Part shown: piece after piece, positions 12,801-22,929 of the stretch
How positions within the stretch are numbered: the stretch's first letter is position 1
Layout: each line of letters opens with the position of its first letter
DNA from: Pristionchus mayeri
Lineage: Eukaryota > Nematoda > Chromadorea > Rhabditida > Neodiplogasteridae
Assembly (NCBI GenBank): GCA_036245805.1
Contig: BTRK01000001.1
Coordinates: 4,402,001 to 4,466,000 of the forward strand
Direction: 5' to 3'
Length of the DNA: 64,000 nucleotides
Position numbers and translations under genes: made by a program
Notes under the pieces: model-generated
Seen by the model: the letters and a program-made list of their open reading frames with translations, nothing else
What the model was told of the DNA's origin: nothing
The model's database searches: none

Positions 12801-15800
12801 GTTTTTGAAATAAATTGAGATGAATGTCACGCGAACATATCTTAAATTAAGGCTAGATGAAAAATATAGGCGAATAGAGCATGACAATTTGCCTTGGGAA
12901 AACAAAAACGGCCTTCCTACTGTAATTTTGAAGCGCAGAAAGGAGCTCTCAAAGTCAGAAGCGTTCCTCCGACAGGTGCAGCATCTCGATGAGGTGCAGC
13001 CACTGAGACTATTCCAATCAGGGAGATGTTAGGCATGCATGGGAGACCCCAAAAACGTCGAAAACCCGAAACCGAAAAGTGACCCCTTTGCCAGAATCTG
13101 ATCGATTATCTGGTGAGAGGCGTGATATACAGCGAATGTTTCACTTCTTTGGAACCTCGAGGCCACTTCCCCTCTCATTCCCCAATCATGACCACCCATA
13201 TCTCTCTGTTCTTCAGTCATGCAACTCCTAAAACTACTAAATGAAGCTTGTGATAGGAAATGCAAAAAGGGCTTGAGGATATGGTCCAAAACCAAACAAG
13301 TGCCGCCGCGATTTCGTTTTCACGCTTTTCGAAAGTGAAACCTAAGCCATATTTTTTTATCGACAGCTATTCGGAAGACTTTCGGAAAATGGAAACCTAT
13401 TCTGGATACGACCCGTATTGATTGATTCATTAACCGCTCTATACTTCGCACTAATTTAGACTATTGTTTTCGAAAATAATTCGCTCACGGGGAAAATTGT
13501 TCTGCCGGCATTGCACGTCGTTGACAGGTCGCATGAATCTGGAGATAAACTTATTTAATTAAAATTTTTTAAAAAACTGAAAATTTGAGAATGCAGAAAG
13601 TACGGACCCCTCGTTGTCCCGTATCATGAACTTGTAGATGTCCGTTTCGTAGCGGGAGCAGAGAATAGTCTGCAATATCGATTCTGTCAAATTACGAAAC
13701 TGTTGGCGGTTGCGTAAGAATCGAATCACGACATGAAATACCTGGCACATCGAATTTTCGAAAACTTGTGGAATGGGGTTATCTACATAGTGTAGAAGGA
13801 AGGGGTTTTCCCGCTAGAACAACCCCAATTAATTAATAATTACTCCCAATAAGCATTACAATATTTAATTCGTACATTAAATAATAATTATGACACGTTT
13901 GTCCCCTCCGTTGAACTAACCTACCGTAATCGTTGCCCCGTCTCGTTGCCGTGTGTCATTGTGTCTTACCACGATTTGTTGGCACGCGGTACTTCGTGGC
14001 ACCGCGGCATTTGTCGTTCTTGTTTATTTCACTTCCTCTCCCGGTCGTCGTCGGAGAATGTTGTGTTATGCTGCTCTTATTTTATAAATAATTATTATTA
14101 TCTTTTCTCGTATTCAAGGGGCATTTGCAATGGGATTTCAAGGGTTTATCCACGTAGTCGTTTGGTGCGTTTCTGCGTTATTAACCTTCTTGTCTTCTCT
14201 CTGCACCTTCTCCTTGTTTTCCTTTCCTTACCTTGTTCTTTGATTGAGTGGAGTGGGAACATCTCATACGGAGAATTCCCATTTCATTTGAGTGACGTTG
14301 TGGAGAAATCTCAGACGGAGAATCTCTACTTGGCAGAAACATCCCAGACGGGGAATTTCTTTGTGCAGAACGTGACTGGAACATCCCAGACGGGGAATTC
14401 CAAGTTGTTTACCTCGCTTGTGGCGGGCAGCATTTCATTGGGTCGGCGGAAGCCTATCTCCAATTGGGGAATTGCTGTCCAAAACTTGTATTGTGAACGA
14501 AATCTGTCGAGGCTAACCTCTTGTTTCCTTGAGTTGGATCAACTCTGAGAAGGGAATAGGAGTACGTAGTCTTTACAATAGGATGGATCATGATGGGCAA
14601 CTTCATTTTGCGCCATCTCGACCGGATGGGCCATAGTGCATGTAGGCTGCATTTAAAGTTTTGTTCCTCGAGATTCATTCTAGAGAAGCCCATTCCACAA
14701 GGTTTTGAAAATCGATGCGTCAGACCTTGCCCGATTCTTACGCAATTGGCGTCATATTGCCAGAAGGGAGAGTGAATCGCCACGAGGCCTTGTTTGGCAA
14801 AAATATACCTGTGGATTCAGCACGACTCTCTGCGGCGTGAAATCGACGATTCGCCTTCCTTCGCGAGCCGAAGCCGCCGTGTTCACGAACATGTCGTAGT
14901 TGGGGGGACACTGTAGAGGGGTACTGTAGCTATCTGGTACTGACTACGGTACTAGTACTGTCTACGGTGCCACTACTATCTATCCTCATACCAGCATCGC
15001 TTTAAACCTATTCCATCAAGGAAACTTTTTTTCTATGCCCAAACTCGCCATACTACCTAACTATTTCGAAATTTCCTCACCCCGAACCTATTTTCTCCTA
15101 CCCTATAATTCTTGAACAATCTGTTCTTGACGAAGTGTACCTGTGGCGGGCACCGAATGAATAATCGCATACCCGGAGCCTCGCACAGGTCGACTTGTGG
15201 TTCTGGCCGACATACGGCATAGAGAAGGGCCGACGACAACTGGGGTTCGCGCTAGTGCCGCAGTTCTGAAAAAAGATGATAATTATTGAATAATTACAAT
15301 TTCGAAAATTGAATCGAATTGAATCACTTTTCGATTTGATATTATTTTAGGTTTTAAAATTGTTTTTGAATTATTTTGTCCGCTTTCGAACTTTTCGATC
15401 GGTCGAATACATAAGCACAAAATAGGTAAACAACTATACAAAGATCCATATGGGACGCTCTGTGTATGAGAGTGAGAGACATAAATGAAGGGTGTGAAGG
15501 ATAATGCGCTTCGTAGACAAGTATTTGGATGGTTATTCTGGTGCTTGCTCTGGACCTGGGTCATATCAGAAAGGTGTTCCCAGGATGATCTACTTCAATG
15601 CTCAACGGAGATCAGCCGCGTTCGTCCCTACAGTTGACCAGAGAAGCCAAAGAAGATCCCATCCCTCGACCTAACGAAGCTCTACAAACCGAAGATCCCA
15701 ATCCCCTCCACACCGAAGTCACCCTCGTGCAAGGTCATTATGCCTGACGTCAGGATAAATGTGAAATATGATCTGGACCTTGGGAGTCGGCGGTATCGGA

Positions 15801-16080
15801 CAGCTCTTGCACTGCCGTTCATCGATGATTGCGTAATCTGGAAAGCAGCTATACAGTCTAGACCAGATCCGTTGATATGGCAGCAAGCCGTCCCAGTTTC
15901 TGGACTTGGTTGGTGAACCCAGGCCTCGCCACATTCGTCGATATGACAGTCAAATTTCTCTAATTTCATCTTACAAAATGTAGGTCACAATAAAGGAGAG
16001 TACTCACGATTTGAGGAAGTTGCTGCCCACTCGAAGAGCGAGAGAAGGAGGAGGAGGAGAGAGACCAGACGACCGCCCAT
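6852..16080 (-). CDS. Cys-rich type I membrane protein, unknown function
   Basis: Twelve exons join in consistent phase (written high to low): 16080-16008, 15959-15864, 15837-15749, 15251-15141, 14910-14809, 13741-13604, 10945-10886, about 10281-10231, 8580-8491, 7872-7768, 7256-7170, 7055-6852. The product is about 400 residues. It starts at ATG 16080 with a signal peptide (MGGRLVSLLLLLLSLFEW). A lumenal region with about 13 cysteines follows (for example CHIDECGEAW, CKSCP, RCPPQCPPNYD). One clear span (VVISLATLYVSFNAFMCRAV) lies near residue 245, and a Met/Glu/Arg-rich, highly charged tail ends it. I do not recognise the family. Nothing suggests an enzyme; a receptor-like or ciliary/secretory role would be guesswork. 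Introns 6, 8 and 9 hold complete transposons. The second intron would be only 26 bases. The acceptor at 10281 is weak and may be 5 bases upstream. Gene reality is well supported by phase and codon use; function is not. Confidence 0.75.
7430..7735. mobile_element. Small inverted-repeat element (MITE) in an intron
   Basis: Arms of about 110 bp (7435-7550 and 7590-7735) pair, including CAAAGCCGGCATGTCGTCAT against its complement and CTAGGGTTCTGGAATTGCGC against CCGGAACCCTAG. The AT-rich centre lies near 7565. It sits between two exons of the Cys-rich membrane gene. Confidence 0.75.
8651..10166. mobile_element. Foldback element, family FB-B, with poly-G expansion
   Basis: A palindrome of about 1.5 kb: CTGAGAGATTGCATGA at 8651 pairs with TCATGCAATCTCTCAG ending at 10166, and the arms pair through to a centre near 9.39 kb. 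It lies in the intron upstream of the membrane-span exon of the Cys-rich gene. The right arm has 21 G at 9809-9829 where the left arm has five C at 8993-8997. Confidence 0.9.
11170..13125. mobile_element. Foldback element, family FB-C (TCACGCCTC ends), interrupted
   Basis: The ends read TCACGCCTCTTATGAGAG and CTGGTGAGAGGCGTGA, each next to TA. The arms pair over roughly 500 bp around a centre at 12.6 kb. The left arm is split by a mariner-ended element at 11468-12354. Sister copies lie at 38871-40039 and 62184-63231. The element is inside an intron of the Cys-rich membrane gene and has no coding capacity of its own. Confidence 0.9.
11468..12354. mobile_element. Mariner-ended non-autonomous element nested in FB-C
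   Basis: It starts TCAGGTTGGTGCAAAAGTTT and ends ACTTTTGCACCAACCTAA, the terminal sequence typical of many mariner elements, with TA on both sides (11466-11467 and 12355-12356). At 887 bp it is shorter than a full mariner and I found no transposase motifs in it. The right arm of the host palindrome contains the uninterrupted site (near 12832-12850), proving that this element came later. Confidence 0.9.
13745..14805. other. Large intron, content unresolved
   Basis: This lies between two exons of the Cys-rich membrane gene. A 200-codon open frame on + (13946-14548) has no recognisable domain. Part of it comes from four imperfect repeats of about 22 bp near 14257-14400 (ACATCCCAGACGGGGAATTT type, spaced about 45-50 bp). 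It may be an unrecognised insertion or a solo LTR; I cannot define its ends. Confidence 0.35.
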
Positions 16081-16154
16081 GGAAAGGAGAAGAGGAGCGA
16101 ATGAAGAGGGGAGAGGAGAGAGGAGATTGGAATGACACGTCATCAATTCATTAT

Positions 16155-17433
16155 CACGGATCTCCTGTAAAAATGCAGGAAAATGAGAGCCCTTTGAGAC
16201 AGAAAATATTTTGGGTCATGGATTTCGCTGAAAACAGAAGGATTGACCAAAGTGAGGATGGCGAACACGCCTATCAACTTCATTTTTGAAAATTTGCATG
16301 TTTTGATCTACCACTTTGGAAAGCTGTAACTCGGTCAATTTTTGACCTTCAACGACCGAATTTTTTCCAATCGATGCGCATTCAGGTCATCTACAAATAA
16401 GTTCACTTATGCTAAGTGCAGAATTTACGTATTCACATTGTTGTGCTCAAAAAACATATTTTTTGACCTGAAACTATCCTATATGATTCGAAAGGTACGA
16501 TTTTTATGTTTGATTCGGATTCCCCGCCCTGGAGTGGGGCACGTACATAGTTCGTTTGTCATAAGAGGGGGCTTATCATATCAGTAGGTAGAATCTGAAC
16601 TTTGTATATTTTTTGGGATGAAATACTTTTCGGAGCGTATATCGCTTTTGAATTATGCAAATTTGCAAAGTAAGACTACTTTGCGATAGCTCTAGAGAAG
16701 GTCTTCAAGAATGACTCAGGGGTTCGAGACGCCAAAGTTGGCCGTTTTCTAGATATTGCGCTAAAAGCACTTTCACATAATTACTGTGGAGAGAGCCATT
16801 TCATCTTCCACAGAGTTCTACTAAATTAGATTTCACGCCGTATCTAGAAAACGGTCAACTTTGGCGTCTCGAACCCCTGAGTCATTCTTGAAGACCTTGT
16901 CTAGAGCTATCGCAAAGTAGTCTTACTTTGCAAATTTGCATAATTCAAAAGCGATATACGCTCCGAAAAGTATTTCATCCCAAAAAATATACAAAGTTCA
17001 GATTCTACCTACTGATATGATAAGCCCCCTCTTATGACAAACGAACTATGTACGTGCCCCACTCCAGGGCGGGGAATCCGAATCAAACATAAAAATCGTA
17101 CCTTTCGAATCATATAGGATAGTTTCAGGTCAAAAAATATGTTTTTTGAGCACAACAATGTGAATACGTAAATTCTGCACTTAGCATAAGTGAACTTATT
17201 TGTAGATGACCTGAATGCGCATCGATTGGAAAAAATTCGGTCGTTGAAGGTCAAAAATTGACCGAGTTACAGCTTTCCAAAGTGGTAGATCAAAACAAGC
17301 AAATTTTCGAAAATGAAGTTGATAGGCGTGTTCGCCATCCTCACTTTGGTCAATCCTTCTGTTTCCAGCGAAATCCATGACCCAAAATATTTTTCTGTCG
17401 CATCCATTCCTGCATTATTACAGGAGATCCGTG
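16155..17433. mobile_element. Near-perfect foldback element, family FB-D
   Basis: The ends CACGGATCTCCTGTAAAAAT and GGAGATCCGTG are flanked by TTAT on both sides. The arms are almost identical: the same 81-codon open frame appears on + at 16342-16587 and on - at 17009-17254. The centre is near 16.79 kb. A diverged sister is at 45315-46476, also between TTAT copies. High arm identity means recent origin or ongoing conversion between arms. It lies just upstream of the start of the Cys-rich membrane gene. Confidence 0.9.
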
Positions 17434-17559
17434 TTATTGGACAAATGTGATTATTTAAATAGAGATTTTGCATTCAAATTAGCGCAGGTATTGGTTCGCA
17501 ATGCATGTTCGCTATCTTTCTGAGAAAGTGTGATTTTTCTGATTTTATTCTACTTAAAG

Positions 17560-17885
17560 CACAATATTCCTTTCGTCGGGGAAAAGTGAGAAATCGAAAT
17601 GTAATTAAATTTGACCTGGCAAGATGCCCGATTTTCTCTCGACGGGAAAATCAGGGAAAATAAGCTTCGACATTTGAAACAATTCTGAAACCTATCGCAA
17701 TTCTCAAATTCGATCACAATTGAAAATATTTGCATTTCATGGTGAGTCTGAAACACAAGTTATTAAGCTCGGTTCCCAACATCGTTTGTAAAACTGCGAT
17801 ATGTTTCAGATGCACAGCAAGTTTCGACTTTGTAATTTAATTTCGAAAAGATCTCCCCGTTTTCTATCGTTATGTAATGCTGTGA
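17560..17885. repeat. Dispersed repeat, copy 1
   Basis: From TTTCGTCGGGGAAAAGTGAG onward this segment is nearly identical to 63695-64000, which runs off the window. The repeat is at least 300 bp; its nature is unknown. Confidence 0.85.
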
Positions 17886-17957
17886 AAGGATGAGTCTCAG
17901 CAACAGCGCGCGGTTAGTGAAACGAAAGGGTCACTCTCTCGCTCGCTCCCTGAGCAG

Positions 17958-18070
17958 TAGAGTTCGAAATATGAGATAGTCGTATCTTCTTTTCTCACAC
18001 TCTCTAGACCGGTCGAGCGGTGAGAGAGTGCACGAAATGAAGAGACGACTATCTCATATTTCGAACTCTA
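17958..18070. mobile_element. hAT-type MITE
   Basis: A 113-bp palindromic element with ends TAGAGTTCGAAATATGAGAT and its complement, flanked by the exact 8-bp direct repeat CTGAGCAG (17950-17957 and 18071-18078). The 8-bp target duplication and the TAGAG end fit the hAT superfamily. Confidence 0.9.
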
Positions 18071-18177
18071 CTGAGCAGTTTCCCGTGATGTACACCGCTG
18101 CGATTCAGTTGCGATAAGTTCAGAGCAGAGATAAAAAACGTGAAAATTTCAGAATCTCTTATCGTTGGTGAAAGCTA

Positions 18178-18345
18178 TCTATACCTATATATAAAGCGCT
18201 GTGTCCGTACGTCTGTTCGGATTGCGAAACGATTACGAAGTTTGGAGGGAGAGAGATCGCGCGTCAACAAGTTTCGAAACGAGTGATTTCGAAACCTACT
18301 CTGCTAGGACGGGGCCCCGCCGAAGGCGGGGGGCAGCCGGACTAG
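18178..18345 (+). mobile_element. Minimal non-autonomous Helitron
   Basis: It begins TCTATACCTATATATAAAGC after A and ends with a GC hairpin (GGGGCCCCGCC, CGAA loop, GGCGGGGGGC) followed by CTAG and then T. These are the hallmarks of Helitron insertion between A and T. The length is 168 bp. Confidence 0.85.
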
Positions 18346-18546
18346 TGTAATGATAATGAAAAAGTAATTTTTTAGTTTTTCCGCTACTCTTCCTTTAAAT
18401 TCGAGCCACATGTGAGCTAACAATGAAAACACACATTGGTGAGCGACAGGATAAAACATTCCAATGATCCATCCGAAGGTAACGAGGATGCAGAGAGCGG
18501 GAAGGGCGCTGTATTGGAAAAAAGGTGATTTCGAGCAGCGGAGTTG
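18304..18546 (-). CDS. Terminal exon of an SLC18B1-like MFS transporter, read into a Helitron
   Basis: After a splice acceptor (AATTCTAG) at 18547, the frame encodes a basic-to-aromatic start (CSKSPFFQYSALPAL) and one membrane span (CILVTFGWIIGMFYPV), then a short hydrophilic tail. This matches the end of SLC18B1-type transporters, where the last helix follows an F-x-W/Y-A-A-like motif. The host frame would have stopped at TAG, but the Helitron split it, so the frame now continues 13 codons into the element and stops at 18304-18306. Upstream exons of this copy should lie at higher coordinates on -; only decayed pieces were found. Whether this copy is expressed is unknown. Confidence 0.6.
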   Translation of the reverse strand, partial: QLRCSKSPFFQYSALPALCILVTFGWIIGMFYPVAHQCVFSLLAHMWLEFKGRVAEKLKNYFFIIITLVRLPPAFGGAPS

Positions 18547-18549
18547 CTA

Positions 18550-19403
18550 GAATTTTTTGGACGCAATCTTCCACCCAATCGCAATCTGATTCGAATTTCG
18601 AGTAATATTGGTAGATGATTTGCACATACGAGTGTAAGCTTAATTTTTATTTGTTTTATTTGATTTTTAATTTTAATTTGTTTTATTGTTTTATTTTTAA
18701 GTTTTATTTGGCGTATCTCTTTCCCCACTAATTGTTAGTCTGGTTACTGGAAAAAAATAAATGAATAACGTTTCCTCACAGCTACTCCGTGAGTTGCACT
18801 GTAGTCGCGATCGAGATCGCTTCCTTACCCTGTACCAGACTTTTTTTTTACCTTTTACCCTTTTTTACCTTTATTATTTCCAGGACTGTCCAATCATAAA
18901 TCACTACCTTCATCTCCCCATGGAATTTTTGGAACTTCGATAGCAACGAATCACCAAGTAGATAAATATTCCTTTTTATCGTTTTTTTATTAGAGACCTC
19001 CTGCGGATTAACGAAACAGATAATGAAATGAATAGACGAATGGATCAATCGACTATCCTTTGCTAGTCGATTGACGACGTGATAAATCGAATCTTCAATC
19101 GACCTTTACTCATTCCATCGCCCGGCCGCTCGACTTCAATCGAGACGAGCTCGAATCAATCAGCAAAATTCAATTATCCATTATCCGATTGCTCAAAAAG
19201 ATAAATCAATCGTCGATCAATCGCCTATTTTCATTAGGCGATTGGAAAAAAATAGTCGATTGACCGAGTGCGGCGAATGATTTTCAATTATCGCCCATCG
19301 TCAAAGGGATTATCTGTTAGACGGTCTCTACTTTTTACCCTGCTTCTAAGGCAGAATACCGTTCGCCAATCAATATTTTTTACCGAAAATCTGCGAAACA
19401 TGG
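18550..19403. other. Non-coding stretch rich in TCGATTG repeats
   Basis: From about 19010 to 19265 there are many short copies of ATCGACT/AGTCGATTG, matching 45.11-45.31 kb and 46.48-46.57 kb. No exon is supported except perhaps the end of the retroelement polyprotein just before 19404. Confidence 0.5.
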
Positions 19404-20930
19404 GTGGCTTATTCATGCCTTTTATTCAAACCTTCCGAAACATTCATTGAATCAATCCGACGTCTCCCAGTCACAACCGATGACATCAAAGCGGAGACCG
19501 CAAAGGATGCACTTCTCCAGGAGGTCATCCAGAAGCACATCAAGGGATGGAGTCACAAGGACGCCAAGGATACACATCTGACCGCATACTACTCAAGAAG
19601 AGCCGAGCTCAGTCTCGTGAAGGGATGTCACCTCTTCGGATCACGAGTAGTCGTCCCGTGCACACTCCGAACAAGGGTAATGAAGGAACTCCACTCGGAG
19701 CACCCAGGAATCGTTCGGATGAAGTCGCTGGCAAGAAGCATCTGCTTCTGGCCTGGATTGGACCAGGAGGTGGAACAAACCGTCAGTAGATGCGATCGGT
19801 GCGCGAAAGCCGCCAAGTCTCCAGTCAAAGTCCCACTCCAGCCATGGCCCACTTCTGAGCGACCATGGGAGCGAGTTCACATCGACTACGCTGGACCCAT
19901 CAGAGGAAAATACTACCTCGTCATCGTGGATTCACACAGCAAATGGCCAGAGGTGTACTGCACGCAGCAGATCACGGCTTCGAAGACTGTGGATTTCATG
20001 AAGGATGCCATCAACAGATTCGGTATCCCTGAAGTGATTGTCTCGGAGAATGGGACGCAGTTCACTTCGGAACTCTTCCGGCTCATGTGCACCTCCTACG
20101 GTATCGAGCACATCACAATCGCACCATACCATCCGCAATCCAACGGACAAGCAGAACGGTTCGTGGACACGCTCAAGCGGAGCCTGAAGAAGATGAACGG
20201 AGAGGCTCCCAACAAGGACATAATCCGTCAATTTCTGATGACGTACAGGAGGACCCCGATTCCGAACACTCCAGGAGGACGGAGCCCCTCGGAGATCTTC
20301 CTCGGACGGCTCATCAGGCCTCGAGTTGACCTCATCTTTCCAAGAATTCAATCCGAGAAGATCGATGAGAAGATGAAGGCATAATTCGACAAGCATCACG
20401 GAGTCAAGGACCGGAGATTCACTGTCGGAGAGCAAATCTACTACCGCGCACCGGATGGACCGAACCATAAGAAATGGTTACCCGGAGTGATCACTGGAAG
20501 GAGAGGAAAAGTGATGTTTGAGATAGAAGTGGAGAAGAAGAAGCAAAGAGCACATGCGAACCAACTTCGCAAAAGAGCAAACGGACAGCCACTCTCTGAG
20601 CAGAGAGAGTCATCGCTACTGCCTCTCGATCTTCTCCTGGACACATTCGAACTGGAGCTACCCAATCACATGGAGGATCAGATGCTCGACCAGGACATCA
20701 TTCCATTTCCGGTTCTCGAACAGGACCACTTCAATCTCACGGATGAGGACGACGACATGCAAACCGCCGTCTCTGGACAATCTACGGCTCCTTCGTCACC
20801 GTTCACTTCTGCGCCTACGACGCCCGTTCATTCTCCAGCCAAGAGAAAATCGACACGCAATCGTCAACCACCTGCACGACTCGAGGTCAACCCTTACGCG
20901 AAGACGTATGCTACGAAGAAGAAGTGACCC
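19404..20930 (+). pseudogene. Ty3/Gypsy retrotransposon integrase region, disabled
   Basis: Residues are numbered from 19404. A linker (IRRLPV) leads to a zinc-binding set H97, H100, C130, C133, then the integrase core: D161 (HIDYAG), position 215 (SENGTQF) and E251 (SNGQAERF), spaced as D,D35E. Typing as Ty3/Gypsy rests on the linker, the core motifs and the 3' LTR. Two defects are visible. The second catalytic Asp is Glu (E215), and TAA at 20382-20384 interrupts the frame, which then continues in the same phase through a conserved C-terminal segment to TGA near 20928. Protease, reverse transcriptase and RNase H are missing upstream, so the element is 5'-truncated. Coding GC is higher than in the surroundings. 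Confidence 0.9.
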
Positions 20931-21010
20931 GACCAACAGTGCTACGGTTCACCTCACCTCTTCCCCCATAGTTTTCTTTAAGATCGGTAATACCAATCTT
21001 GAAGGGGAGG

Positions 21011-21302
21011 TGTTGTATAGGAACCCAATGAATAGCTAAATTCCCTAATTTAAATATTCCTATACACAAATAATTCAGTTCTCGATTATCTCTTGTGAGT
21101 ATTACTGTAAGTCTCGTCTTCAACCTGTTCACACACATTTTTGGCGCAACTATTGGCGTGTTCCATTCCTCTCTCTCGCTCCCTCCATTCATTCTAGTTT
21201 TTGTCTCTCTCGTGAGCTGTGACTCACTCTGCTCTCTGTATTTTATTTATTGTGGATAAACCTTGCGTTTACCCGTCCTCTCCCGTCTACTACGACACAA
21301 CA
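21011..21302 (+). repeat. 3' LTR of the Gypsy element
   Basis: It begins TGTTGTATAGG straight after the purine tract GAAGGGGAGG (21001-21010) and ends CACAACA, giving TGTTG...CAACA ends over 292 bp. No matching 5' LTR is present in the window. Confidence 0.8.
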
Positions 21303-21321
21303 AGGGACACGGATACAACAC

Positions 21322-21371
21322 TTGGTATGATCATCATTGGTGCCGCGCCCATCATACCATTCGAGAAGTGA
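21322..21371 (+). pseudogene. Transporter exon C relic next to the LTR
   Basis: MIIIGAAPIIPFEK matches the end of exon C of the main transporter copy (FIIGPAPFMPFDK), with the same donor position. Its 5' part is missing, apparently cut off by the Gypsy insertion. Confidence 0.65.
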
Positions 21372-21374
21372 ATT

Positions 21375-22500
21375 TATCAGTGCGTTCGCCTAAGAATCAC
21401 ATCCCAGAGAGAACAGGCAAAAAACCGGGTTTGGGATTTTCACAGAATCTGGTTGCCCTTGAGTCGCTCTATCGATTCTTGTATTTGAATTGGCTTTATA
21501 AAATTTATGAGCTTAACTAATGAATTTACTAAGTTAGACGATTTTGAACTTTTTTGAGTGTAACTTACTCGAATCAAAATCAAATCTCATGAAAACATGG
21601 TTTTAGACTAATGGTGACATGCGGAATCGATCCTTGTCAATGATTCAGGCAAATTATTAAATATATTTTCTCCATGAAAACTCAAAAAATATTTCTCGAA
21701 TATAAAAAATAAGACCTCTCCAATTTTTTGACATGTTGTTGTCCTTGATGAATACTACCTTAGGAAAATTTTGCGAATTTTATTTAGGGGGCTTCGTAGT
21801 TTAACGCCTTTAAAACTAAGATGCCCGAGCGGAGAACAATTATTTGTTATAATTATATTCGATGTGAAACTCATCAAATATTTTCAATTTTAATTACATT
21901 TTTGACCGCGTTGGCGGGGGAGTGGGTCGAAATGAGAGGTTTCCCTCTAAATGTAAATCTTAGTTTTAAAGTTTTACATTACGTGATAGCCCAGTGCATG
22001 GCCGATTCGAAACAAGGGGTTTGGTTAGGTGGGAAAGCCTACGGTCTCGGAGAGGTAAGAATAACCCCGATTTTAGTTGGTTTTTGTTATTCAAGCTTAA
22101 ATTTCACAACTTCCGAACGGCTGCCAACGCTAGTGTTATACACTCTTTGAAAGCTAAGCGCATTGCTGGTATGATAGGATTGGTTTGGTTAGGTGGGAAG
22201 GCCCGGAAAGGTGGTGGTAGGTCATAGAAGTCAGATGAAATTTGAAATTTTCTGAAACATGCCACCACTTAACAATATTAGAATAAATCTACAGATATGC
22301 GTTCTAACTGATAGATATGCATGTTCTGTATATCGTTGTATAACTAAAATAATAATTTCATATAAATACAACCTAAATATTGAATATAAAAATTGCGTCT
22401 GCAAATTCATCCGGGAAATACTTTTGGAAAAAGCGGCCAATCTTCATTTTTGCACTCAGCCCAAGTGCGACACACACTGCCATTGCTAAATTAGAAGGAT
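21375..22500. other. Non-coding, one internal repeat
   Basis: TTGGTTAGGTGGGAAAGCC near 22020 recurs near 22187. The 109-codon open frame over 21821-22150 shows no domain. No splice-bounded exon was recognised. Confidence 0.4.
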
Positions 22501-22552
22501 ACATTTCTTTAAATCATTTCAAAATTTCATGTATTTTGTTTGTCTTAGCCAT

Positions 22553-22756
22553 TCAGCCATCAGAAATCGACTTTATCAGATACAATTGAGCAATTAAGAG
22601 GGTTAAATGTGCTCCCGTCTGGATGGCCTCTGTCGAAGGATCACGCGTGACTTTCCTCAAAGGGAATTTATGCCAAATAAGAACGACCCTTCGAACCTTG
22701 TCTTCCTCCCTCTGAGCATTGTAGTCGAAGTCATCGAGGATCGTTGAGGGTCTCAT
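22553..22756 (-). pseudogene. Orphan copy of the last exon of the Cys-rich membrane gene
   Basis: The 67-residue frame matches the last exon at 6852-7055 almost throughout (ILDDFDYNAQREE, VTRD, STEAIQ, LLIAQLYLIKSI). The splice acceptor TTTTCTAG and about 50 bases of 3' flank are also conserved. None of the preceding exons is present upstream, so it is a partial gene duplication. It keeps an open frame, with a shifted stop (GG-TGA instead of GAC-TAA). Confidence 0.85.
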
Positions 22757-22929
22757 CTAGAAAAAATACTGATTTTTATATTTGCGATTTTTTTAGAAAT
22801 AGTGATTCTAATTTCTTTCAAATTTCAATACACGGATTCAGAAGTGTTCTTTCATCTGCCTATTCGTGAGCATTTTGTTCTGCAAAACAAAAAAAAAAAT
22901 TTTTTAATGTGATTAACATGACAACTGAA

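Noticed and set aside
13946..14548. A 200-codon open frame on + that could be a gene
   Set aside because: It lies inside an intron of the Cys-rich membrane gene, has no domain, its composition is skewed by short imperfect repeats, and no splice or start context supports it.
16342..17254. Two identical 81-residue proteins on opposite strands
   Set aside because: They are the two arms of the FB-D palindrome, not duplicated genes.
19641..20468. Antisense frames of 74-178 codons opposite the integrase
   Set aside because: They are shadows of the GC-richer integrase coding sequence.
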